Shown: one piece after another, positions 8,427 through 17,492 of the stretch
How positions within the stretch are numbered: position 1 is the stretch's first letter
How the letters are laid out: each line of letters opens with the position of its first letter
Source: Paraburkholderia translucens
Lineage (GTDB): Bacteria > Pseudomonadota > Gammaproteobacteria > Burkholderiales > Burkholderiaceae
Direction of reading: 5' to 3'
Assembly: GCF_020881035.1 (NCBI RefSeq)
Contig: NZ_JAJITC010000001.1
Span: forward strand, 372,001-436,000
Length of the DNA stretch: 64,000 bases
The notes under the pieces: model-generated
Told to the model about the DNA's origin: nothing
The model's input: the letters and a program-made list of their open reading frames with translations, nothing else
Databases searched by the model: none
Translations under genes and position numbers: made by a program

Positions 8427-8591
8427 ATGTGCCGCTGGCTCGCTTATACCGGCAATCCGCTTCGGCTCGAAACCGTGCTGTTCAACGCCCGGCATTGGCT
8501 GATCCATCAGAGCCTGCATTCGCGGCTCGGGCACACGACCACCAATGGCGACGGTGCGCGGTCCCGAGCGCGGACCGCGCGCGTGATCTGA
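8427..8591 (+). pseudogene. Truncated class II glutamine amidotransferase (YafJ/EgtC type)
   Basis: An ATG at 8427 with a good AGGAGA ribosome-binding site starts MCRWLAYTGNPLRLE, then NARHWLIHQSL and TTTNGDG. This is the unmistakable N-terminus of class II glutamine amidotransferases: Cys2 is the nucleophile, and the family continues with a glycine-rich stretch after NGDG for about 250 residues. Here the similarity ends exactly at NGDG, the frame runs through an Arg-rich tail and stops after 54 codons, and the rest of the gene is absent before the metal transporter starts at 8651. The break is best explained by a deletion. Confidence 0.75.
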
Positions 8592-8650
8592 AGCGTCCGT
8601 TGACTGCATCGGGCCCGCATCTTGCTGTGTGTTGCCGCGAGGTGACACAC

Positions 8651-9943
8651 ATGAGCGACGAAAAATGGATCGAGCCCGAATCCGAGGTTCGCGATCCCGT
8701 CGAGCGGTCCTGGATCAGGCGGTTGGGTCCGGGATTGGTCACGGGCGCCGCGGATGACGATCCGTCGGGAATCGGCACGTATTCGCAAGCTGGCGCGAAG
8801 TTCGGCTTCGCGCTGCTGTGGGTGGTCCTGCTCGCCTATCCATTGATGACGGCCATCCAGCTGGTGAGCGCGCGAATCGGCCGGGTCACCGGCAAGGGCC
8901 TCGCGTCGAACATGCGGGCGCATTATCCGCCGTGGCTGCTATACAGCGCGGTCGCCCTGCTCGTCATCGCCAATGTCATCAACATCGCCGCCGACCTGGC
9001 GGCGATGGGCGCCGCTGTCGGATTGCTGGTGCGCGGCCCGCAGCACCTTTACGTCGTCGCCCTCGGGGTGTTCTCCGTCGTCCTGCAGATTTTTGTCCCC
9101 TACGATCGTTATGCGCGCATTCTGAAGTGGAGCGCCCTATCGTTGCTTGCGTACGTCGCGGTCGCCTTCATCGTTCCGGTCCCGTGGGGTGAAGTCGCAC
9201 GCGCGGTCGTGTTGCCGCGCATCTCGCTCACGTCGGACTATCTGACCATGATCGTCGCTGTACTTGGCACGACGATCAGTCCGTATCTGTTCTTCTGGCA
9301 GGCGTCGCAGGAAGTGGAGGAAATGCGCGCGCCGCCAGTTCAGGCTCCGTTGCGCCGCGTACCGCGAGAGGCGCCCGCGCAGTTGCGCAGGATCAGTTTC
9401 GATACGTGGGTCGGCATGGGAGTGTCCAACGGCGTTGCCTTCTTCATCATGTTGACGGCGGCGGCCACGCTCCATCTGCATCATATCGATGTCAAAACGT
9501 CGGCTGATGCCGCGCGCGCGCTCGAGCCTTTTGCCGGGCGTTTTGCTTACGTGCTGTTTACGCTCGGCATCGTCGGAACCGGCCTGCTCGCACTGCCGGT
9601 CCTCGCCGGATCGGCCGCCTACGCCGCCGCGGGCAGCCTTCGCTGGCGCAGCGGGCTTGCCTTGCATCTCACACTCGCGCGCGAATTCTATGCGGTGATC
9701 GCACTGGCGATCCTCGGTGGTGTGTCCATCACCTTCATGCATTTCGACCCGATCCGCGCGCTGTACTGGAGTGCGGTGATCAATGGCGTCACCGCAGTGC
9801 CGATCATGATCGTCATGATGCTGATGTCTCGAAGCCGGCGTGTCATGGGACAGTTCGCCGTCAGGGGCGTGCTGGCGTGGGGAGGATGGCTGGCCACGGG
9901 CGTGATGGCGGTGGCGGCAATCGGCGTGTTCGTGCCGGCCTGA
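8651..9943 (+). CDS. Nramp-family divalent metal transporter (divergent)
   Basis: A 430-residue integral membrane protein with about eleven hydrophobic segments, resembling the Nramp (MntH) fold. The N-terminal motif GPGLVTGAADDDPSGIGTYSQAGAKFG corresponds to the first metal-binding helix, which in classical Nramp proteins reads DPGN; here it is DPSG. The equivalent of the sixth-helix MPHN motif reads TTISPYLFFWQASQ, lacking the Met/His pair. This pattern is seen in Nramp-related proteins whose cation preference differs from Mn/Fe. ATG 8651 follows GAGGTG. It is probably monocistronic; the preceding gene is a remnant. Substrate (Mn, Mg or another cation) cannot be decided here. Confidence 0.8.
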   Translation: MSDEKWIEPESEVRDPVERSWIRRLGPGLVTGAADDDPSGIGTYSQAGAKFGFALLWVVLLAYPLMTAIQLVSARIGRVTGKGLASNMRAHYPPWLLYSAVALLVIANVINIAADLAAMGAAVGLLVRGPQHLYVVALGVFSVVLQIFVPYDRYARILKWSALSLLAYVAVAFIVPVPWGEVARAVVLPRISLTSDYLTMIVAVLGTTISPYLFFWQASQEVEEMRAPPVQAPLRRVPREAPAQLRRISFDTWVGMGVSNGVAFFIMLTAAATLHLHHIDVKTSADAARALEPFAGRFAYVLFTLGIVGTGLLALPVLAGSAAYAAAGSLRWRSGLALHLTLAREFYAVIALAILGGVSITFMHFDPIRALYWSAVINGVTAVPIMIVMMLMSRSRRVMGQFAVRGVLAWGGWLATGVMAVAAIGVFVPA

Positions 9944-9950
9944 GAGGCGT

Positions 9951-9994
9951 GCGCCGCTGCGAAACCGGCCTGCTTTTTTTGCAGTCAGCGGCGC
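9951..9994. repeat. Inverted repeat downstream of metal transporter
   Basis: GCGCCGCTG at 9951-9959 pairs with CAGCGGCGC at 9986-9994, and inside the loop CTGC and GCAG flank a run of seven T. The structure lies right after the transporter stop and may act in transcription termination, although there is no U-tract after the outer stem. Confidence 0.35.
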
Positions 9995-10159
9995 CCCGAT
10001 CCACGCGCCGATCCGGATGCAGAAAGCCAGCCGGATCTGAACTTCCTCGAGCTGTGTTCGTCTGAACGGTGCATCTGGCCAGGCACGGCGCCGTCGCATC
10101 CTGTGAGTTTGCCGACGGCCGCGTGGCCGCTCTCGATTGACCATCAGGGAGAATTGGAC

Positions 10160-11515
10160 ATGCCCAAAAAGCGTTCAAACGAAGCCGCGCGCGGCAACCG
10201 CAATGGCAGGGTGCTCGCGGCACCGGTCTTCTCGCAGCCGCAGCCCACGCCGGATCCGCAAACGTTCGTGGTCAGGCATGCGTCCGATGCCGCGGCCTAC
10301 AAGGTCATCGACGAACTGAACCGCGAGCACAAGCTGACGGCGCTGCCGTTTCCCGCGCCGCGCGGCGGCACCGAGCCCCGCCTTACGTTTGCGGAGGTGG
10401 TCAACCACAACCAGACGCTCCTCGAAAGCATCAGCACAAGCGGACAGCTCGTCTTTCATGCCACCGGCGATTGCGGCAGCACGAAAGGCCCTGCTACCCA
10501 GAATGAAGTGTCGGACAAGATGGTCAGCGATTTCGACGAAGCAGATCCCGCGGAAGTGCCGCAATTCAATTTTCTGCTTGGCGACATCGTCTACAGCTTC
10601 GGCGAAGCGCAGTACTACTACGATCAGTTCTATGAGCCGTACCGCGACTACCACGCGCCGATTCTCGCCGTTGCCGGCAATCACGACGGAATGGTTTCGC
10701 CGTTGCAGCATGAGAAAAGCCTGCAGGCGTTTCTGAGGAACTTCTGCTCCGACTGCTTCCAGGTCTCCCCCGATGCGGGCAAGCTCTCACGCACGGCACA
10801 AATCCAGCCGGGCGTTTTCTTCACGTTCGAGGCGCCGTTTGTGCGCATCATTGCGCTCTATAGCAATACGCTCGAAGATCCCGGCGTGATTGCGGACCCT
10901 CTCATCGGCAACAGCCAGTTGAAGTTCCTGAAGGCGGCCTTAATGCGGGTAAAGAAGGAAAACTACCGAGGCGCGCTGCTGTTCGCGCATCACCATCCCC
11001 CCTATGTGGCGCGCGGCCGGCACGGCTGGAGCGTCGACATGCAACAGCAGATCGATACGATCTGCAATGAAGTCGGCGTATGGCCACATGCCGACCTCGC
11101 AGGACACGCCCACAACTATCAACGCTTTACGCGAACCCGTCCCGATGGCACCCACATCCCCTACATCGTCTGCGGCAACGGCGGCCACAACGTGCAGCGG
11201 CTCACCACCAACGGACAACCGCCACTTCGCGCGCCGCAGTTGATCCAGGCTGCGTCGAGCGATACGGATGCAGTCGTCCTGGAAAACTACGACGACCGGA
11301 ACTACGGTTATTTGCGGCTGATCGCCAACGCGAGGCAATTGCGCATCGAATACCATCCCGCAGTCGACGGACCCAACACGAAAGCCCCCGACGATCAGGT
11401 CACGATCGATCTGGCCACCCGCCAGGTGACTCATTACGTTGCCCGCGACTCGGGCATACCCGCTCTTGCCGAGCGCATCCGGCAGTTCGCGCAAGACCAG
11501 CCTCCTAAAGGCTGA
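10160..11515 (+). CDS. Metallophosphoesterase
   Basis: A 451-residue calcineurin-like phosphoesterase. The binuclear metal-site motifs are present in order: DCGS near the start of the domain, GDIVYSFG, AGNHDG, FAHHHPPY and GHAHNYQRF, close to the purple acid phosphatase/3',5'-nucleotide phosphodiesterase arrangement. The start at ATG 10160 follows AGGGAGA with seven bases between; the frame reads further upstream but without a better start. There is no obvious signal peptide: the N-terminus is basic (MPKKRSNEAARGNRNGR), so export is uncertain. The gene stands alone between the metal transporter and a GGDEF-EAL gene. Substrate unknown; a phosphate mono- or diester is expected. Confidence 0.85.
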   Translation: MPKKRSNEAARGNRNGRVLAAPVFSQPQPTPDPQTFVVRHASDAAAYKVIDELNREHKLTALPFPAPRGGTEPRLTFAEVVNHNQTLLESISTSGQLVFHATGDCGSTKGPATQNEVSDKMVSDFDEADPAEVPQFNFLLGDIVYSFGEAQYYYDQFYEPYRDYHAPILAVAGNHDGMVSPLQHEKSLQAFLRNFCSDCFQVSPDAGKLSRTAQIQPGVFFTFEAPFVRIIALYSNTLEDPGVIADPLIGNSQLKFLKAALMRVKKENYRGALLFAHHHPPYVARGRHGWSVDMQQQIDTICNEVGVWPHADLAGHAHNYQRFTRTRPDGTHIPYIVCGNGGHNVQRLTTNGQPPLRAPQLIQAASSDTDAVVLENYDDRNYGYLRLIANARQLRIEYHPAVDGPNTKAPDDQVTIDLATRQVTHYVARDSGIPALAERIRQFAQDQPPKG

Positions 11516-11619
11516 GGGGCGCCGCGCAGTCCCCGGTCAGGTCTCCACTAAAGATTCGTCAATCCGTACCGTAATAGCGAAGATAAGGCGGCAGCTAGAA
11601 CGAGTAGTTGGAGACCAGC

Positions 11620-14022
11620 GTGAAATCCAAAGCGGCATCGTGTCCTGAAAAAGTCAAGCCGATTCGGTCTGGGGCCGATACTGACACACACACCGATGGC
11701 CGGTCAGCCCGGAACCAGCGGAACCAGCAATTCCTTGCCTATTTCCTCTCCCGGTATGGCCGACAGAGGACCATACCGCTAACGAGCTTCCTCATTGCCA
11801 TTACCGCCGGCGTTGGCATGGCCTCTCTTGTGCACCAGGCAGCCAGTGAAGCCGCGCTCGCTTTACGCCTTGCATTGTCGATCGCGGCAGGCGTCGCCGG
11901 CCTCGTGGCCGTGCGCCGGAAACTCGGCGTCGACCACGCCCGGCAGACTGCCGCTACCGCGTTGGCGAGCGGGCTTCTGCATGCGAATCGCGACTGTCTG
12001 AAGATGCTGGCGACCGACGGGAAAATGCTGCGGGTGTCGGAGCATGGCGCCAGGTTGATGGAGGCGGAGTCACCGGAGCAACTCTGCGGCGCGGACTGGC
12101 TCGGCTTCTGGAGCGGCGACGATCGCACAGCGGCCGAGACGGCCCTGGCGGGCGCTCTTTCGGGGACGAGCACCTCTTTTACGGGAAGCTGCCCGACGAC
12201 CAAGGGGCGAACCAAATGGTGGAATTCCACGCTCACGCCGGTGACAGGCGACGACGGCGCCGTCGCCGCGCTCCTTTGCGCGTCCGAGGATGTCACTCAA
12301 CAATGCGAGTTGTTGAAAGCACTTCGAGAACGCAATGAGCTCATGCATGAGATGGAGTCCCATGTCGGCCTGGTGTTCTATTCGGCCGACTCGAATTTTG
12401 AACGCTTTCATCATGTCAGCGCGGGTGTCGAGACCGTGTTCGGCCTGACGTCTGAAGAGCTCGCCAGCCGGCCTTCCGCATGGCTCGATCTCGTGGTTCC
12501 CGAGGACATCGAGCCTTTGCTCGCCGAAATGAACCGCGTCGCTTCCGAAGCGACAGAAGGCCGCTTCGAATACCGCATCCGCCGCCCGGATGGTTTCCAG
12601 CGCTGGATCAGAAGCACGGCCTACCCCGTGCGCGATGGCGGCACAAACGTGGCACGCATTGTCGGTGTCAGCGAGGACATCACGCTGGAGCAGGAACGGC
12701 TCGCGGCGCTTGACCGGCTGGCCTACACCGACGGGCTGACGGGGTTGGCTAACCGCGCCGCCCTGGTGCGCCGCATGAAGACGCTTTGCCGGCAGAACGT
12801 CGCCTTCGGTCTCATGTTCGTCGACCTCGACCGCTTCAAAGTCCTCAACGATACGCTCGGCCATACAGCCGCCGATCGCCTGTTGAAGAACATCGCGAAA
12901 GTCATACAGGGCGCACTTCCTCCAGATGCATGCGTGGCGCGCCTCGGCGGAGACGAGTTCGCGGTCATCGTCACGGGCGAGAGCGACAAGGCCAACCTGG
13001 CCACGTTGGCACAGTCTCTTCTCAACCTGTTCTCAAACGACGTTCGGAAGGACCACGCTGCGCCATTCGTCACGGCGTCGATCGGCATATCGATCTCTCC
13101 TGAACACGGTCGAGATCACGAGGCGCTCCTGACAAGCGCGGATATCGCCATGTATGCGGCGAAAAAAGGTGGCCGCAACGGCTTCCGGTTTGCCGACAAA
13201 GCGTCCAGCGAACTACTCGGAGATTTCGAACTGGAGCGCGATCTGCCGACGGCGCTGGCTTCGAACCAGTTCGTCCTCCATTTCCAGGGTATTCACGAGA
13301 CAGCCTCCCTCACGGTGAAAGGCGTCGAAGCACTCGTTCGATGGAATCATCCGGCGCGCGGGCTGGTGGGTCCCGCCAGCTTCATCCCCATACTGGAAGA
13401 AAGCGGGTTCATCGTCGAAGTCGGGGCGTGGGTCATGGACGCGGCCCTCGCGCAACTCGCCATCTGGCAGCGCGCCGGAAGACAAGGGCTTTCCATGTCG
13501 GTGAACGTGTCTGCGCGTCAGCTCAGGGACGACTCCCTTGTCGCCATAGTCGAAGAAGCGCTGCGAAAACACCAGGTGTCGCCGGCCCTGCTGGAAATCG
13601 AACTCACCGAAAGCGCGTTGATGGAAAACTCATCACTCGCTCAGGCGACCTTGCTGGCGCTCAAGCGCCTTGGCGTACGCATCGCAATCGACGATTTCGG
13701 CACGGGGTACTCCAGCCTGCGCTATCTGGCTGATTTCTCGCCTGACATCGTCAAGATCGACCGTTCATTTACGGCGAGGCTCGGCAGCGACGCGGCGGCC
13801 ACCTCGATCGTCCGCGGCATCATTCAGATGTCGCACGAACTCGGCATCAAGGTGACGGCTGAAGGCGTCGAAACGAATCAACAGTTTCATGCCTTGCGCG
13901 AAGCGGGCTGCGACTATGTGCAAGGGTTCTGTTTGTCCAGGCCGACCGATGCGGCGAACCTTCTGCGCTGCGAAGCTTCGGCATCGCCGTGCGCAGCGGG
14001 AAAAACTAGCTGCTGCGGCTGA
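11620..14022 (+). CDS. Membrane PAS-GGDEF-EAL cyclic-di-GMP protein
   Basis: About 800 residues. Two hydrophobic segments near residues 45-90 anchor the protein in the inner membrane, then come two PAS-type sensor modules (about 105-230 and 235-360, the second ending in a PAC-like RIVGVSEDIT), a GGDEF domain with intact RLGGDEF active site and DLDRFKVLNDTLGH, and an EAL domain with EALVRW, the metal-binding DDFGTGYSSL, KIDRSF and EGVET motifs. Both catalytic signatures look intact, so it could make and degrade c-di-GMP. GTG 11620 is preferred because GGAG at 11610-11613 is correctly spaced; a TTG at 11608 overlaps that site. Its end overlaps the convergent LysR gene by 17 bp. Confidence 0.88.
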   Translation: MKSKAASCPEKVKPIRSGADTDTHTDGRSARNQRNQQFLAYFLSRYGRQRTIPLTSFLIAITAGVGMASLVHQAASEAALALRLALSIAAGVAGLVAVRRKLGVDHARQTAATALASGLLHANRDCLKMLATDGKMLRVSEHGARLMEAESPEQLCGADWLGFWSGDDRTAAETALAGALSGTSTSFTGSCPTTKGRTKWWNSTLTPVTGDDGAVAALLCASEDVTQQCELLKALRERNELMHEMESHVGLVFYSADSNFERFHHVSAGVETVFGLTSEELASRPSAWLDLVVPEDIEPLLAEMNRVASEATEGRFEYRIRRPDGFQRWIRSTAYPVRDGGTNVARIVGVSEDITLEQERLAALDRLAYTDGLTGLANRAALVRRMKTLCRQNVAFGLMFVDLDRFKVLNDTLGHTAADRLLKNIAKVIQGALPPDACVARLGGDEFAVIVTGESDKANLATLAQSLLNLFSNDVRKDHAAPFVTASIGISISPEHGRDHEALLTSADIAMYAAKKGGRNGFRFADKASSELLGDFELERDLPTALASNQFVLHFQGIHETASLTVKGVEALVRWNHPARGLVGPASFIPILEESGFIVEVGAWVMDAALAQLAIWQRAGRQGLSMSVNVSARQLRDDSLVAIVEEALRKHQVSPALLEIELTESALMENSSLAQATLLALKRLGVRIAIDDFGTGYSSLRYLADFSPDIVKIDRSFTARLGSDAAATSIVRGIIQMSHELGIKVTAEGVETNQQFHALREAGCDYVQGFCLSRPTDAANLLRCEASASPCAAGKTSCCG

Positions 14023-14914
14023 GAAACAGGTCGGCTACGACCGAGCGCAGCCAGCGATTACCGGCCTCGTCGTGGTACTTCGCGTGCCAATGCTGTCGCA
14101 CGGCAAACCTGTCCACCGGGAAAGGACACGAATGGACCGCGACATCATTGGTCCGCGCCAGCGTTTCGCCAATATGCCGGGGCAAGGTCGCGATGAGATC
14201 GGTCGACTTGATGATGGACCCGAGCCCGAGAAACCCGGGCAGTTCAAGCACCACGTCGCGTTCGATGTGCTCGCGCAACAACGCCTGTTCGAGCAGTTGC
14301 GCTCCAGTGCCCGCTGCAATGACGACGTGCCCCTCCCCGCAGTATTGTTTCAAACTCATCCGCGCACGTATGCGTGGATGATTCCGATTGGCGAGGCACA
14401 CCCAGTCCTGCATATAAAGCTGTTGTTGATACATGCCGCCCCCGAGCCACGGCACGTGCCCGATCGCAAGATCCGCCTCGCCGGATTCGAGCGCCCGCTC
14501 CGTATTGCCGTCGATCCTCGCCGCCTCCAGCCGGATGCCGGGTGCCTGAGCCCGCACATGCGCCAGCATTCGGGGCAAAAGCGTGATGTGGCTCGCGTCG
14601 GTCATGCAGATGCGAAACCGTCGCTTGGCCGTGGCGGGATCGAAAGCGATTTCCCACGCAGCAAACCGGCGCAGCGACTCCAGAATCTCCCTGCACGGCC
14701 CGATCAGGGCGTCCGCCTGCGGCGTGGGAGTCATGCCGCCCGGCGTGCGGACGAACAGCGGGTCCTGCAAATGATCGCGCAAGCGGCCCAACCAGATACT
14801 GACCGTCGGCTGACTTTGTCCGAGCTGTTCAGCGGCGCGCGTGACGCTGCGCAAGTCGTAAAGCAGGTCGAAAAGCTGAAGCAGCTTGAGGTCCGGAAGG
14901 TCGGTTGTACTCAT
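14006..14914 (-). CDS. LysR family transcriptional regulator
   Basis: A 302-residue LysR-type regulator: winged-helix N-terminus with LLQLFDLLYDLRSVTRAAEQLGQSQPTVS and RLRDHLQDPLFVR, then a periplasmic-binding-like effector domain (FRICMTDASHITLLPRMLAHVR). The sequence style (SVTRAAEQLGQSQPTVS) is that of the NahR/PcpR/DntR-like subgroup that responds to aromatic or organic-acid inducers. It is the last gene of the minus-strand cluster, 61 bp after the AroE-like gene, so it probably regulates the cluster from within it. A T-N11-A palindrome upstream of the first gene (18907-18921) is a candidate binding site. The 3' end overlaps the convergent c-di-GMP gene by 17 bp. Confidence 0.88.
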   Translation of the reverse strand: MSTTDLPDLKLLQLFDLLYDLRSVTRAAEQLGQSQPTVSIWLGRLRDHLQDPLFVRTPGGMTPTPQADALIGPCREILESLRRFAAWEIAFDPATAKRRFRICMTDASHITLLPRMLAHVRAQAPGIRLEAARIDGNTERALESGEADLAIGHVPWLGGGMYQQQLYMQDWVCLANRNHPRIRARMSLKQYCGEGHVVIAAGTGAQLLEQALLREHIERDVVLELPGFLGLGSIIKSTDLIATLPRHIGETLARTNDVAVHSCPFPVDRFAVRQHWHAKYHDEAGNRWLRSVVADLFLSRSS

Positions 14915-14975
14915 GGCGGTATTGTCGGTCGCAATACCGGAATTGTACCCATTGCATTGAGCCCGTTGACCGGCG

Positions 14976-15809
14976 TCACTTGAGCGGAACGGTCAACCGG
15001 TCGATAACCGCTTGCGTCCGCGGACGAACACCGCGCCACCATTCGAACGCCTCGGCCGCCTGCTCGACGAGCATGCCGACGCCGTCGGCGACACCCTGCA
15101 CACCAGCGTTGCGCGCGAGCCGCAGAAACGGCGTGAGCCCTTTGCCATACGCGAGCTCGTACGCGGCCCCGCGCGGGCTGAACACGCTCGGCGCAACGGG
15201 AGGCAACTGACCGGTGAGGCTCGCCGAGGTCGCGTTCACGACGAGGTCGAACTGCCCCATCGTCTCGAGTTCCCGGTAGCCGCATGCAATCAGTCGGCTG
15301 CTGCTTGCGACTTGCGCTACCACCGCCTCGGCCTTCGGCACATGCCGGTTCGCGACGACCAGTTCCGCCGGCCGCGCGGCAATAAACGGCAACAACGCGC
15401 CTCGCACCGCTCCCCCCGCGCCGAGCACGAGCACGCGCTTGCCCGCCAGCGGTTGATTCAGGTTGACTTCGATGTCACGCACGAGGCCGACGCCGTCGAA
15501 ATTCTCGGCAATGATCCGGCCGTTTTCGAACTTCATCGCATTCACGGCACCGGCGAGCGCCGCCCGTTCGCTGCGCTCATCGGCGATCGCGAACGCCTGC
15601 AACTTGAAAGGCGCCGTGACGTTCATGCCCCTGCCACCCGCGGCGATGAACCTCCTGACCGTCGCGGCGAACGCGTCGGCCGGCTCGGTTGGAGCTTCCA
15701 TCCCCGTGTAGGTGATGTCCTGCCCGGTCTCCTTCGCGAACAGACGATGAATCAGCGGGGATTTCGTGTGTCCGATCGGATTGCCGATCACAGCGTATTG
15801 GTCAGTCAT
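14976..15809 (-). CDS. Shikimate dehydrogenase-like protein (AroE paralogue)
   Basis: A 277-residue NAD(P)-dependent dehydrogenase of the AroE family. Substrate domain: YAVIGNPIGHTKSPLIH and NVTAPFK, in which Lys69 is the catalytic lysine; Asp105 in NFDGVGL is its partner. The Rossmann part has VLVLGAGGAVRGALL and the C-terminus ADGVGMLVEQAAEAF. Compared with E. coli AroE, the shikimate-contacting Thr of the NTDG motif is Phe here (Phe104), so the substrate may not be shikimate. Start 15809 shares one base with the upstream stop (TGATG). Its operon partners are a CoA-transferase, MaoC hydratase, VOC protein and ketopantoate-reductase-like protein, which argues for a catabolic role and not aromatic amino acid synthesis. 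Confidence 0.82.
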   Translation of the reverse strand: MTDQYAVIGNPIGHTKSPLIHRLFAKETGQDITYTGMEAPTEPADAFAATVRRFIAAGGRGMNVTAPFKLQAFAIADERSERAALAGAVNAMKFENGRIIAENFDGVGLVRDIEVNLNQPLAGKRVLVLGAGGAVRGALLPFIAARPAELVVANRHVPKAEAVVAQVASSSRLIACGYRELETMGQFDLVVNATSASLTGQLPPVAPSVFSPRGAAYELAYGKGLTPFLRLARNAGVQGVADGVGMLVEQAAEAFEWWRGVRPRTQAVIDRLTVPLK

Positions 15810-17029
15810 CACGCACCTCGCTTTGAATACAACACGCCCTCGGTCTGCATCGCGTCGATCTCCGCGGCGTCGAAGCCCAACGACCGTGCAACTTCCGCGT
15901 TGTGCTGACCGAGGTCCGGTCCGACTTCGCGGATCGACGTGTCGCAGTCGGAAAAGCGGAACGGCAGGTTCGGCAGCCGCAGTTTTCCAAAGCGCGGATG
16001 ATCCTGCTCGATCACCATGCCGCGCGCGACGATCTGCGGATCGGCGACGACTTCGTCGATGCGCTGGACTTTCGCGCACGGCACGTCGATACCATCGAGC
16101 AGCGCCAGCACTTCAGCGACCGGCCGTGCGGCAACCCACGGCTTGACGACGGCGAGGACTTCCTCGCGATGGGCGTTGCGACCGTTCGGGCTGTGGAATC
16201 TCGCGTCGGCGCCGAAGCCGGCCGGACCGCCGTTCTTTTCGACGAGCGAAGCGAACCGCTTCCACGAATCATCGACTTGCGCGGCGATCACCAGATCGCC
16301 ATCGGCCGCGCGAAACACGCCATACAGCGTCGACGTGGGCATATCGTGACCCGTTTGCTCGGGCAGCACGCCTTGCGTCGTGTAACACTGCACCGCGTAT
16401 TCATGCATCGACACCAGCGTGTCGTACAACGCCATGTCGATATGCTGGCCGCGACCGCTCTTCACGCGGCCGAGCAATGCGGCGTTGATCGCGGCGACCG
16501 CATGAATGCCCGTGTACATATCGCCGAGCGAGATGCGCATCAGCGGGGGCGGTTCGCCCGGATTGCCGATCATCTGCATGATGCCGCTCTTCGCTTCGGC
16601 GATCAGGCCGAAGCCCGCGCGATGCGCGTCGGGTCCGGTATGGCCGTATGCCGAGATCGAGCAGTACACAAGCCCCGGGTTGCGTTCGGACAAGGCGGCA
16701 TACCCGAGGCCCAGCTTGTCCAGCGCGCCAGGCCGATAGTTTTCGATGAACACATCGGCCGAATCGCACAAACGTCGCATGAACTCCTTGCCGCGCGCAT
16801 CTTTCATGTCGACGCTGACGCCGCGTTTGCCCATGTTGAGCTGCAGGAAGTAGGCGCTTTGCTGGTCGTCGAGAATGGTTGCATGCTGCCGGCCGGCGTC
16901 GCCGCTGCCGGGCCGCTCGACCTTGATCACTTCGGCGCCGAGCGCCGCGAGGCAGCGGCCCACATAGGGACCGGCGAGAAAATGGCTGTAATCGACGACG
17001 CGAATACCTTCGAGGGGGCGCGCTTGCAT
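15809..17029 (-). CDS. CaiB/BaiF family (class III) CoA-transferase
   Basis: A 406-residue class III CoA-transferase, which moves CoA between carboxylic acids through an aspartyl intermediate. The N-terminus GIRVVDYSHFLAGPYVGRCLAALGAEVIKVERP is diagnostic, as are FIENYRPGALDKLGLGY and SISAYGHTGP. The catalytic aspartate is Asp170 in ISLGDMYTG. Later FRAADGDLVIAAQVDDSW and the C-terminal PNLPFRFSD fit the family. ATG 17029 overlaps the MaoC stop by one base, and its own stop overlaps the AroE-like start, so translation is coupled. It probably activates a short organic acid for the adjacent MaoC hydratase; mesaconate/itaconate-type acids are one possibility by analogy, not shown here. Confidence 0.88.
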   Translation of the reverse strand: MQARPLEGIRVVDYSHFLAGPYVGRCLAALGAEVIKVERPGSGDAGRQHATILDDQQSAYFLQLNMGKRGVSVDMKDARGKEFMRRLCDSADVFIENYRPGALDKLGLGYAALSERNPGLVYCSISAYGHTGPDAHRAGFGLIAEAKSGIMQMIGNPGEPPPLMRISLGDMYTGIHAVAAINAALLGRVKSGRGQHIDMALYDTLVSMHEYAVQCYTTQGVLPEQTGHDMPTSTLYGVFRAADGDLVIAAQVDDSWKRFASLVEKNGGPAGFGADARFHSPNGRNAHREEVLAVVKPWVAARPVAEVLALLDGIDVPCAKVQRIDEVVADPQIVARGMVIEQDHPRFGKLRLPNLPFRFSDCDTSIREVGPDLGQHNAEVARSLGFDAAEIDAMQTEGVLYSKRGA

Positions 17030-17490
17030 CAGTTCGCTCCCGGACGGCGCGGCACCATCAGCCGATGTTCGCCGCGCTGGACGACCTGACCATCCTGATT
17101 GATCAACGCCGACGGCAGCACGACGATGCCCCACTGCGGACGGCTATTGCTCGCGCGCATGCTGCCCACGCGAAACTCGACGTGAAGCACGTCGTCGACC
17201 CTGATCGGCAGCAGGAAATCCCATGTCCAGCCAAGCGACATGCCGGGCAGGAAGCGATAGTCGCTCTGCGACTTCAGGCCGTCCGCGATCGACAAACCGA
17301 ACAGCCCGTGCGCGACGATCGACCCGAAATGGCTCGCCTTCGCGTATTCCTCGTCGACGTGCACCGGCGTGTGATCGCCGGTGAGATCGGCATAAGCGAG
17401 AATGCGCTCTTTCGTGACCGTATAGCTCGGGCTCACGCAGGCGTCGCCTTCTTTCGCGTCGTCCCAGTACTTTTCGATGATCGTGCTCAT
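17029..17490 (-). CDS. MaoC family dehydratase (R-specific hydratase)
   Basis: A 153-residue single hot-dog protein of the MaoC family. The hydratase-2 motif is present as YADLTGDHTPVHVDEEYAKASHFGSIVAHGLFG, with the Asp-His catalytic pair (D of GDHTPVH, H of the same). Such enzymes hydrate or dehydrate enoyl-CoA thioesters in the cytoplasm. Start 17490 (MSTIIEKYWDD) was chosen because it matches family starts and lies 2 bp after the VOC gene stop. The gene lies between VOC and CoA-transferase genes in a coupled operon, so its likely substrate is the CoA ester made by the transferase. Confidence 0.87.
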   Translation of the reverse strand: MSTIIEKYWDDAKEGDACVSPSYTVTKERILAYADLTGDHTPVHVDEEYAKASHFGSIVAHGLFGLSIADGLKSQSDYRFLPGMSLGWTWDFLLPIRVDDVLHVEFRVGSMRASNSRPQWGIVVLPSALINQDGQVVQRGEHRLMVPRRPGAN

Positions 17491-17492
17491 TT

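Noticed and set aside
9951..9994. The inverted repeat after the metal transporter as a certain terminator
   Set aside because: The T-run is inside the loop and not after the stem, so I list it only as an inverted repeat.
14911..15285. Minus-strand frame of 124 codons overlapping the AroE-like gene 3' end
   Set aside because: It is another frame of the same DNA, with random Arg-rich composition; the AroE-like product has clear motifs.
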